A DNA stretch of 64,000 nucleotides from Gibbula magus (Eukaryota > Mollusca > Gastropoda > Trochida > Trochidae): positions 31,720,656 through 31,784,655 of the forward strand of contig OW388291.1 in NCBI GenBank assembly GCA_936450465.1, given 5' to 3'. Position 1 is the first letter of the stretch; each line of letters begins with the position of its first letter. The position numbers and the translations under genes are program-made. Positions 44,701-56,700 of the stretch are shown here, one piece after another. Under the pieces are notes generated by a model. That model did no database searches. It was not told where the DNA came from and saw only the letters and a list, made by a program, of their open reading frames with translations.

Positions 44701-47700
44701 TAATTGTAAGACTTGTTTTGCATTTACATTAAAAGTATTTGGCTCTATTTTCGGTCAAGGTTTTACTTTTTGGTTCACATTGTTATCATTTGTTTGACAT
44801 TATCATTTGATTCACATTCTGTTATTTGTTTCACATTGTTATCATTTGTTTCACGTTGTTTTATTTGGTTTACGTTGTGTTATTTGGTTAACATTGTTAT
44901 CATTTGGTTCGAATTGTTATCATTTGGTACACTTGAGAATTGAGCGGGATTCAAGCATCGTTTGACATCGTTCATTTTCCAGTGCAAACACACAAACTGA
45001 CATTCAATTCTTAAAACTTCTTACGTTATTTTTCGTCACACCCTGTTTGATGAAACCTGTGACACTCAAGTGCTGAGTGAAGCGTAATAAAATCTAATAA
45101 TTCAGGGACACGAGATCAGAGTTATCCGTCCTTTGAATAACGTCATGGCATGGAGGCCGCCATTTGTCACCTAGTCAATATTATGTAAAAAACAGTCGGA
45201 AAAGAAATATTTCATTACCACGACTGCTCAAATCCGAATCCCGTTAGTTCATAATGGTTAAATTGTGAGTATTTACTTATCTAGATTGCATTATTTGTAC
45301 TCAGCCAGCGCTCGTGAATGTCCTTCGTGTCTAGAATGTGGACCTTGTGACTAGCTTAGCTCAACAGCAAGCAGTTATGCGCGATCTCTTATTGAAATGT
45401 TTTATTTATTTTAACAATTGAGAAGGTAGTATGATACTGAGATTATCTTATTCTAATCAAATAAGTCGGTAAATGGTTACCGTTGGAAATGTGCTAACAA
45501 TATCAAGCTCAATGAATCGGGAAGAACGCTACAGTACAGTCGAACGTTCACACGATCTGAAAGCGTTCACACGAGTATGAAGGATTTTCAAAGAGTTCAT
45601 GGATAATGATACTTGAAATTTTGATCACATGACCGTGCTCTCAACCAACCAACGTCAGTGAATCCGTGGAAACTTCAAAGTAAAAACTTATATTGTTATC
45701 ATTTGGTTCACATTGTGTTATATGGATCACATTGTGTTATATGGTTCACATTGTGTTATTTGTTTCACATTGTGATATTTTGTTCACAATTGTGTTATTT
45801 GATCCACATTGTTATCATTTGGTTCACATTGTGTTATTGGTTCACAAAGTGTAATTGGTTCACATCGTAATTATTTGGTTGTTTTTTTTCGGGTTGTTTT
45901 TTATCACTTGATTCGAGGTTAATGTTTTGGCATTTTAATGTTTTTACGTTGTGGTTACTTTTGTTTACATATTAAAGTAATTATTTGGTTCATATTTGTA
46001 TCTCAACAGACCTAAAAGGCAGTTTTCTAGTTTTCGTCTTTCCTTTCAGAACTTATCTTTTGGACAACAGTTTCAATTATAGTTGACTTTTACATAAAAT
46101 ATGTTAATGGCGGAGGGCCGCATCAAACAAAATGACCAAGTCTCTAATAGAGGCAAAAGAGGAAACTTATTTCGTATTTCATTTATAGAACGAAAAGCTC
46201 TAGAAGGCTGACATTTTCTGTAGATACAAACCAAAATTTGAATTATGAATTATTTTACCGTTAAAATATCCTTTATAGATACCCCAAAATAGGAAAATAT
46301 CCTAAACACAAAGTGTTTGATAGTCTTCACAGCATGCAAATAAGATGAGCTGCAGAGCAAATGGCTCTTCTTTCTCAATTTGTTGACAGTTTTTCTGACA
46401 AACGCGGCTCCACTGTCTCCCCTCACGTGCTACACGTGCGATGACCCGGATGACCCGGATGACTGTATTTTCGACGAGGTCACGTGTGAACTGGATGAAG
46501 TAAGATCATATTTGATATTCCGCATTCAATATTAATGTTTCAGTAGACACCAGGGCCATGTTCAAGAGAGGTTTAAAGGTAATCGCTCAATGAGTGATTA
46601 CTTTTAAACCTCTCTTGAACGCGATTGCTCAATGTAGTGCTACGTACATCCTCGATAATCCAGCGCTATTGTTCCGATAAATCTACACACAAGCGCTGGA
46701 AAACAGTAAGGGTATTTATCCCTAACCTAGTTACTTCCCTTGGGTCCATGTTATCCAATCAGAAACGAAACGCAGACACTATCTGCGTAAACAACTCGAC
46801 CAATCAAAACGCATCACTACCGTTGTTTATAGAAACAAACATGGCTCACTCACTCGATTACGATAAAATTTGTAACAAATTCAGCGTAGAAAACCTGACA
46901 GAAACTCAAAAGAAAGTTTTAAGAAGTCTGTACGTAAGAAGGGTGTATTCATGTCCATCGAAACGGGTGGACGTAAATGATTAAAATCCCTGTGCTGTGC
47001 TGTGCTACTGCGAAAGCCAAGATCCTGACACGAGAGTGCTTGTTATTTCACCCTTGATTTCAAGTGATCTCATTGGTTGTTAGAAAGCAAGCGTTTCGCT
47101 GAGTCATTGCGAAGGGAGGTAACTAGGTTAAGGATAATTACCCTTACTGTTTTCCAGCGCTTGTGTGTAGATTTATCGGAACAATAGCGCTGGATTATCG
47201 AGGATGTGCTACGTATCAAAGCGAGCAAAGCTCGAGGAATCGCACCGTGTTGTTCAGGAGAGAATGCGCTACATAATTATAATGATTTAAAAAGAGGTGT
47301 TCACTTTCTTTTGCCTGCCAGTTTAGGTCCAATCCTCAAAATGCACATCAGGGCACCATGGTTGACATGTGTATGAAGTTTGGTTTAGCTAGAATGTATA
47401 GTTTGTGAGATAAGTTCCGCACAATATGACTTCCAAACAGAGTCACTGTTTTGGTCATCTTTCCATGGAAACCGCCAAAAATCAAATTCAGAAATGGGTT
47501 TAACCCACAACTAGAGATCATGGCTAACGTGTGTAGCAAGTTTGGTGATGCTAGCATGTATAGTTTAGGAATTCTGCTCTGTACCTAAACACTCAGAGTA
47601 GAGTTTTAAATATGGTACAATCATGGAATGGAACCATCTGAACTCTCAAATTCTCATGAGGCATACAAATCTACCTCTCAAACTGAAGAGTTTAACATCA

Positions 47701-50700
47701 CTGTCGCTTTATACGTCGCATCATTTTCTTCCAATACGGATAACCGTTTTTTTATGGATAAACCTTAGGTCGTATAATGAGATGTTTTACCATCTAAAGT
47801 AACAATGTTTGGTATAAATTTTCATAATAAATATGATATGCAAAAATGGGCTACAGCACCTTTACAAAGTATAATACTTACAAGATATGTTATTCTGTGA
47901 CATGGTCAAGCAATGTATTTCATATTGTGCGAGTTACAGGATTTACCAGAGTGACTGCACACACATGTAAATCCCAATGTCACCCTTGCCGGAAAGTGAC
48001 AACGAATTTATCTTACCGAACTTTATATCATTAACATGGTCATCCCTTTTGTTTACTATAATGCCTTCAACAGTGTTCATTATTATATCCTGGGCTATCA
48101 CTACCATTCCTGATTAAACAAATATGATTATTATCCACTTCTGCTGACAATATTGTTTAATAGATACCTTCTGTAATGTTTAACACATGTGTGGTAAGCG
48201 AGAGAGGAAATAGTGTATAGTTGTCAACATCCTAATGATCCTAGTCTATTTTGTAAATTCAAGAACTGCTTCAATGTACTGTTATCATTTCCACGGGAGA
48301 AATAAAATAAACGACATGTTGTGTGTATGTTGTGTGTGCAAATTTCCCATTTATAATAATTTATGACATTTATATTTCTTTAGAGGGTAAAACATCTTAT
48401 GACAAAAGCCAATTACCCGTAGTAGTAATAATAATAACAGTGTTGCGTATAAAGCAAAAACTTCATATCGGCCATTTCAATGTGAACATATTTTATTATT
48501 TCGGATTACAAAAAACGATTCCCTTGGCTTTACCGAACTATGTATACTCATTTTTAACTTGACTTTCCGAAGAGAGATGGGTTCATTACTTACTGTTTTG
48601 AATTTTCAAAAACATTTCATCTTATTTCAACTTATTTGAGCGAAATAAACGTGCTACTGTCCCTTTAAATATAGATGAAACAATTGTGAGCTGTGTTCTA
48701 GGTATGCTACTCGAAGATCAGACGGGGTCACAGGGACCTCCACCACGAGATGGGCTGTATGAAGCGAGAGGTACGTCTTCCATACCCTGGAGCAACAATC
48801 TAAACTGAAGCAAAAAAATAAGTTTATATTGACATATTTCGAGGTACTTTAAATTGAATCTAAAAAATCTGGAGGAATAAATATTAAATAAAATTTCCAT
48901 ATAATATTTTTCTTAAATGAAATAAATACCATCGGCCAATTGTCAAAGCTATGGTACCGGAGCGTCCTCAATTCTAAAGAGAGTTGTTGAAATTTGTTTT
49001 CGTTTGTTGGTCTCGCTTGCAAAAACTATTCTTGATATATTTTATATGATGATTCTATATACACGAGGAAGTATTTGTTTCCAATTAGTAGGTGCTGGGC
49101 ACTAATAAAGAAACGCCTTTTGTAGAGATTACTTTGATGAGACGTATGGTTTCAAGGTTTCCTGGTTGCCTTGGCAAGCTACGAGAATAACTTACATACT
49201 AGTTTTATGGACCCTATCTTAAGCCACTGGAAGGCTCATGAGTTCTTATTATTAAACCGGTACCACAGACTTAAAATAAATGACAGAATAAAGACATTTA
49301 TTTACTCCTCGATACCATCCTATGTCGAAATGTTGAATTACGGAGATGATGGAACTGCTCATGTTTTTCTTGTAGACATGTTCTGGCCGTCAAGATAACA
49401 ACACAGCGAGGTGTGACACAGGGACCTTCATTGAGGGAGACCAGTGTACTTTCTGCTGTAGCGCAGACCATTGCAATGTAGAGGCGCTCATCATCGAAGG
49501 TAAATCACAGGGGCTAACAGAAACCTATATGAATGTAATCCTTGCACGATGCATCTACGGACACCAAACCTCCATTTTGTCCTAGATCAAGGACTCGTAA
49601 CGGTTCGAGCCGCGAAAGCTGAGAAGAACCAAGGATTCCCTAAACCCTTGGTAGGACGTAAGACCAAAGGACGAATGAAGTGTTTTTACCATGAATTGTC
49701 AAACAAGTGTCAGGAGGGATATTAATAAACATAACAATAAAACATCGTCAATCTATGAAATATTTTGTTTACAATTTAAAAGGACAGAACACGATATTGC
49801 AATTGAAAATGTATGAAATACATCCATCTGGTTTGAACGCAACTTCCAAACGCAATTTAGGCATAACTCATGCCAGTCTGCATTACTGGCTGATTTAACC
49901 CTAAATCAGCCAGTAACCGAGACTGGCAAGAGTTATGCCTTGCATTGGGAAGTTGGTATATGCTTTGCTTACATGAAGACAATTTTCTTGACACTCATCG
50001 GAAACTAACATGGAAATTATGGGTATGTAGCTGAAGTGATTTCCAATCTGTTGATATATATTTGGGTTGGTTTGAACACTAGTACCGCGTCCGTCGATCT
50101 GAGTACTATCCCGCACAGGTCATGCCAGGTGACCTTCACTGAAACCTTTAACCTCCAATTAGTTTAGTCACTGATCAGGGACCTCCATATGACATTCGTA
50201 TAGGTCTGCTCCTTTCGATTACTGAAGTTTGTTCCGACTTTCGGTACATTCACTGGAAAAGGATAACTGCGAACACTTGGCGTGCGGAACTAGTTCCCAT
50301 AGAATAGGCGGTGCAAGCCGCGCAGTACGATGTTCCGAACGCAAAGAACGTTTCACATAATTCCGAAATTCACATGGGTGTTTGTTTTCACAGAGGTTTA
50401 CATTTGAGAAATCTTATTGGTTTTACAAATTTCCGAAATGAACACGTATTGATGGTCCGAAATAAACACTTGTTTATAGTTTAACTGAGGTGTTTGTTAT
50501 GGTTTGACAGAAGCCCGAAATTCTTCTCTCTTATATAGGTTTGGTTGCGGGCGAAAACTGACATGTGTAGGACAGAGGTTAAAATCTTAATCTTAAATTG
50601 TTAAATGATTTCACAGAGGTTCCTACAAGTACAATGGCCACTCCAACCGAGGGCACACGTATTGTTGGTGACGGACATACGGAGGGACACCTGTGCTACC

Positions 50701-53700
50701 TGTGTAGCGAGGAGGGAGATAACGCTGATTGCAGCTCACCTGAGCAACTGACTACCTGTCCTGACAACGCGGTTAGTAAATACACGATTTCGTTTTGTGT
50801 GCTACTTCTATTCATTATGTATTATCGATGTGGTGATGTGTCTGATAGGTCAGTGATTTATTCTATTTATACACGATATAAATCTTAATCATTTTCTCCC
50901 TTGCCACGACTTCACAAGGGCCATGTTTCATCTATCTTATAAACCGATAAAAAGCCCGAACCACACATTCTCAGAAAAATGATTGCTATAAATGAGTTTG
51001 TTCTGTTTAATTGTTAATATTTTACGTTCATGTTGAATACACATGACTGTATCTTAGCCGTAACATATGTGACATAGGGGTTTGTTCTGAATTCGATTGT
51101 AGCTTAATTTGTTCAGATAGCGACTCTTACCGTGTAAGCCCACATGTCCGCCTGTTCATCATGTTACAGACTGCGTGTCTAACAACCGCTGTTTACCGAT
51201 CCAGTGGATACACTTTGACAAAAAGCTGTGCGAAGATACAGGTAATTTCCAAACTCTAAACATGTACTTCACAAGTTACTGTTCGACTGTTCTCTGGTCG
51301 ACTTAAACGTTAAAGGGACACCGCGTCGAGGATAAACATGAGATCAGATTTATCTACCTATGCTGATTGGCGTGTCTGCTAACGAGTTAGGCTTTGCTTC
51401 ACTTTTTACATGGAGTTGTTGTTTTTATTTCCAATTACTTCAATTGTTTGAAATTGGGGTCTGTTACTCGTTAGCAGACATTTTAATCAGCATAGGTAGA
51501 TAAATCTGATCAAATTTTTATCCTCGACGCGCTGTCCATTTAACTTAAAGCCTTGGTGCTCTGAAGCGATAGTTGTTGATAACAGTAACTATCAGATGGT
51601 TTTGACTGGATCAATTTTCCTTTACTTTGATATAAAATCATCGGCAAAAGAAACTTATTACCACCTTTTGTCGCTCATAGAAAAGGTAGTATTGTAAGAC
51701 AGATATGATATGTATTAATATCAATTTGATAGCACGAAACATTCTCGTACCACTGTATCAAGCCATCATTACTCAATAGTACATTCATTATAAGTTTGAG
51801 CAAAACTAACATGGGGTAAAAAAATAAAAAAATAAAAATAATAGACAATTTACAAAAAGGTCGCACAATTCTACAAATGGTCAAACATGTTCTCATAAGC
51901 GTGTGTGACCACTTTCTTCATCAATACACGCTAGAACTTGTCTTCGGTTCAGCAAGAATTCTTCGCCACAAATTCAACAAGACCAGTTCAAACTGCTGTA
52001 TCGGTCCTCAGCAGGCGACGTAACCCTTATTCGATCCGATCTTTGACGTTGACGTTCACGTTGTCTGTCGCCCATTTCTGCCATACAAATGGCTGTGTCT
52101 CGACCTCGTTGTGAAAGTTTCGGCATTTCTTTCGTGTTCTTTTTTATACTGCATCATAGTTCCAATAGAGGTCGGTATTTATGCAAAAATTCGCACGTGC
52201 ATAATGAGAAACCCCGATTATTTCGTCTTCGCGTTTCAAAGACAGCAAGAAATTTACCGAACATCAAGGAATAATGACTGTTACTAATCCACAGAATGAG
52301 TTCTGATGAATGGGTTTCAAAAATGTTTGCATGGGCCCTGTTAGTAGACTGTTAATGTAAAAACACCAAAGAAAGGTCATGTTTCCAGGATTCCGTTACA
52401 GTAACCAATCGTAGCCTAATCTTAGCCAATGGAACAATATTGGCTTATGATTGATCTTAGGGCTACGATCGGTTTGGACTCGGGATGGGTCACTTTTAAT
52501 ATATTGAAGCTTGTTGCTGAATAAACACTCAGACCCGTTTATCAAGACCAGTTATACCCGGAAACCCGTATCTCCATGATCATTTCAATTTCCCAAAACA
52601 AGGCATAACTCTTGCCAGTCTCCATTACTGACTGATTTAGGCCTTGCAGTATTTCCTTAAGAAATCTGTGCTTAGAAATCCAGGCCCACTGTGCATTTCT
52701 GGTGCAGTGACCCATTATCTTGGCACGGCGTAGCGAGGGAAATACTACAAGGCCTAAATCATTGGATTGTGTATGTGTTATATGCGGATGAACAGTTGTG
52801 TTTTATCAACATTAATTTTGGGGAATTTCAAAATTTTAATTTTAATTCTAATTTAAAAAAGAGGCATTCTTTGATGATTTAATGTTTTGGACTTATTTCA
52901 CAAACTAGTCCCTTTTTTAATACGACGCCGAAAACTCGAGATATTTGACTTTGAAAATTATACAAATGATAAATACAACTGATCCATATACTTTCTTTTG
53001 CCCGTACGTTTATGTTGAGGTGAGGTGAGTTGAGTTGGGGTTTACCGCCGCTTTCAAGAGTATTTCACTTATATCGCGGCTGCTAGTATTATGGCAGGGT
53101 GAAAGCCCGCAGTGCCATGTGGCTATGCACTGCGGAATATATGTTGATGCCAGCTTCTTCATTGTACTACACTAGATGTGTTTCCCTCATTCCACATGCT
53201 GTACATTTTGTGAGCAGTGTATTGGAACAATGTTTGCTTATGATATTCCCTTCCCGATTGCAGTCCTGCATGACTCTCCAAGAGAACAACGACGAAGATT
53301 GCTGGGACGAAGAAAGGGCTTATGGGAAATGTTCCTACTGTTGTGAAGGTCCCGGATGTAACAAAGAGCTAATTCCAGGTGAAATTTCGAATTGATGAAT
53401 TGACCGAATGATGAACTGATTGAATTGAGATTATTTGAAAACAAAACTATACACATTTGTACATGTTTTCCAAATAATCTAATTTATTTTATTGTTAGAA
53501 CATAGATAATTAGATAAAGAAGAAAAATGAGTTTAGGTAATAAATGGTCATACAAAGTTTTCTCCTCCAGATTCCACGAATACAGATGAAAACATTCCTG
53601 CACCCCCTCACCCTGACTCTAAACCTCCAACCCCGAGGTCAAAAAGTCACGAAAAAACCCAAGACACTAAATCACACTTGGGACCCAGTGGGGCTAAACC

Positions 53701-56700
53701 CCAACCTCACAAGGCACCTAAACCACATTCTGGACCCATTGAGATTAAACCCCAATCTCACAGGGCACCTAAACCACATTCTGGACCCATTGAGATTAAA
53801 CCCCAATCTCACAGGGCAACTAAACCACATTCTGGACCCATTGAGATTAAACCCCAATCTCACAGGTCAACTAAACCACATTCTGCACCAGGTGGGGCTA
53901 AACCCCAGCCTCAAAAAGTAACTAAACCGCATTCTGGACCGGGTGGGGTTAAACCCCAACCTCACAGGGAAACTAAACCGCATTCTGGACCCATTGACAT
54001 TAAACCCCAACCTCACAAGGAAACGAAGCCGCATTCTGGGCCGGATGGGCCTAAACCCCAATCTCACATAGCAACTAAACCGCATTCGGGACCCATTGAC
54101 ACTAAACCCCAACCTCACAGGGCAACTAAACCGCATTCTGGACCCATTGACACTAAACCCCAACCTCACAAGGCAACTCAACCGCATTCTGGGTCCATTG
54201 ACACTAAACCCCAACCTCACAAGGAAACTAAACCACATTCGGGACCCATTGACACTGAACCCCAACCTCACAAGGAAACTAAACCGCATTCTGGGCCCAT
54301 TGACACTAAACCCCAATCTCACAGGGTAACTAAACCGCATTCTGGACCCATTGACACTAAACCCCAGCCTCACAAGGCAACTAAACCGCATTCTGGGCCC
54401 ATTGACACTAAACCCCAATCTCACAGGGCAACTAAACCGCATTCTGGACCGAGTGGGGTTAAACCATGTCACGGAAAATCCTGTGAGAAACCATGCAAAG
54501 GAAAATCATGTGAGAAACCAGACAAGCCATGCAATGGCAAATCATGTGAGAAACCAGACAAGCCATGCAATGGCAAATCATGTGAGAAACCAGACAAGCC
54601 ATGCAATGGCAAATCATGTGAGAAACCCTGCAATGGTAAATCATGTGAGAAACCCTGCAATGGTAAATCATGTGAGAAACCAGACAAACCCTGCAGAGGA
54701 AAATCATGTGAGAAACCATGCCACGGAAAATCATGTGAGAAACCATGCCATGGAAAATCATGTGAGAAACCCTGCAGTGGAAAATCATGTGAGAAACCAT
54801 GCACTGGAAAATCATGTGAGAAACCGTGCAATGGTAAATCATGTGAGAAACCAGATAGGCCCTGCAAAGGAAAATCATGTGAGAAACCATGCAATGGTAA
54901 ATCGTGTGAGAAACCGTGCAATGGAAAATCATGTGAGAAACCATGCACTGGAAAATCATGTGAGAAACCATGCAATGGTAAATCATGTGAGAAACCAGAT
55001 AGGCCCTGCAGAGGAAAATCATGTGAGAAACCATGCCATGGAAAATCATGTGAGAAACCGTGCATCGGAAAATCATGTGAGAAACCGTGCAATGGTAAAT
55101 CATGTGAGAAACCATGCATTGGAAAATCATGTGAGAAACCATGCAATGGTAAATCGTGTGAGAAACCGTGCAATGGAAAATCATGTGAGAAACCGTGCAT
55201 TGGAAAATCATGTGAGAACCCAGACAGACCCTGCAATGGAAAATCATGTGAGAAACCATGCATTGGAAAATCATGTGAGAAACCAGACAAACCCTGCAAT
55301 GGAAAATCATGTGAGAAACCATGCATAGGAAAATCGTGTGAGAAACCGTGCAATGGAAAATCATGTGAGAAACCATGCAATGGTAAATCATGTGAGAAAC
55401 CATGCATTGGAAAATCATGTGAGAAACCATGCATTGGAAAATCATGTGAGAAACCATGCATAGGAAAATCGTGTGAGAAACCGTGCAATGGAAAATCATG
55501 TGAGAAACCATGCAATGGTAAATCATGTGAGAAACCATGCATTGGAAAATGTGAGAAACCAGACAAACCCTGCAATGGAAAATCATGTGAGAAACCATGC
55601 AATGGTAAATCATGTGAGAAACCAGATAGGCCCTGCAGAGGAAAATCATGTGAGAAACCATGCCACGGAAAATCATGTGAGAAACCATGCAATGGTAAAT
55701 CATGTGAGAAACCATGCATTGGAAAATCATGTGAGAAACCGTGCAATGGTAAATCATGTGAGAAACCATGCATAGGAAAATCGTGTGAGAAACCGTGCAA
55801 TGGAAAATCATGTGAGAAACCATGCAATGGTAAATCATGTGAGAAACCAGACAAACCCTGCAAAGGAAAATCATGTGAGAAACCATGCCACGGAAAATCA
55901 TGTGAGAAACCATGCAATGGTAAATCATGTGAGAAACCATGCATTGGAAAATCATGTGAGAAACCAGACAAACCCTGCAATGGAAAATCATGTGAGAAAC
56001 CATGCAATGGTAAATCATGTGAGAAACCATGCATTGGTAAATCATGTGAGAAACCATGCACTGGGAAATCATGTGAGAAACCATGCATTGGAAAATCATG
56101 TGAGAAACCGTGCAATGGTAAATCATGCGAGAAACCATGCAATGGGAAATCATGTGAGAAACCATGCAGTGGGAAATCATGTGAGAAACCATGCAATGGG
56201 AAATCATGTGAGAAACCAGATAGGCCCTGCCAAGGAAAATCATGCGAGAAACCATGCAATGGGAAATCATGTGAGAAACCAGACAAACCCTGCAATGGAA
56301 AATCATGTGAGAAACCAGATAGGCCCTGCAAGGGAAAATCATGTGAGAAACCAGATAGGCCCTGCAAAGGAAAATCATGTGAGAAACCGTGCATTGGAAA
56401 ATCGTGTGAGAAACCAGACAAACCATGCAATGGTAAATCATGTGAGAAACCAGACAAGCCCTGCAAAGGAAAATCATGTGAAAAACCATGCCAAGGAAAA
56501 TCATGTGAGAAACCATGCCACGGAAAATCATGCGAGAAGCCAGACAAACCAGACAAACCTTGTACTGGAAAATCATGCGAGAAGCCTGACAAACCTTGTA
56601 GTGGAAAATCCTGTGAGAAGCCAGACAAACCAGACAAACCTTGTAGTGGAAAATCATGCGAGAAGCCAGACAAACCAGACATGCCTTGTAGTGGAAAATC

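Larger units (their letters stand above)
41743..46389 (+). other. Intron 1 of the Ly6-repeat gene, repeat-rich
   Basis: A 4.6-kb intron with GTAAAC donor and GTTGACAG acceptor. It holds three minisatellites and a tandem-repeat transposon, listed separately. 45000-45660 is unique-looking DNA between two arrays of the same repeat word. The end (about 46310-46375) keeps a GATGAGCTGCAGAGC remnant of the TAGCTCATC element family. Confidence 0.75.
46552..47275 (+). mobile_element. Fold-back host element interrupted by a 560-bp insertion
   Basis: It opens with a near-perfect hairpin (GTTCAAGAGAGGTTTAAAGG ... TTTTAAACCTCTCTTGAAC, 46560-46620), continues CGATTGCTCAATGTAGTGC, is broken by the insertion at 46647-47206, and resumes CAAAGCGAGCAAAGCTCGAG to GAGAATGCGCTACAT. 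The uninterrupted relative is at 39215-39413. Confidence 0.8.
51242..53263 (+). other. Intron 6 of the Ly6-repeat gene
   Basis: Holds MITE family 2 (51310-51543), a palindrome (52403-52482), fold-back family 3 (52602-52765) and a SINE fragment (53016-53135). No coding exon is recognised. Confidence 0.75.
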
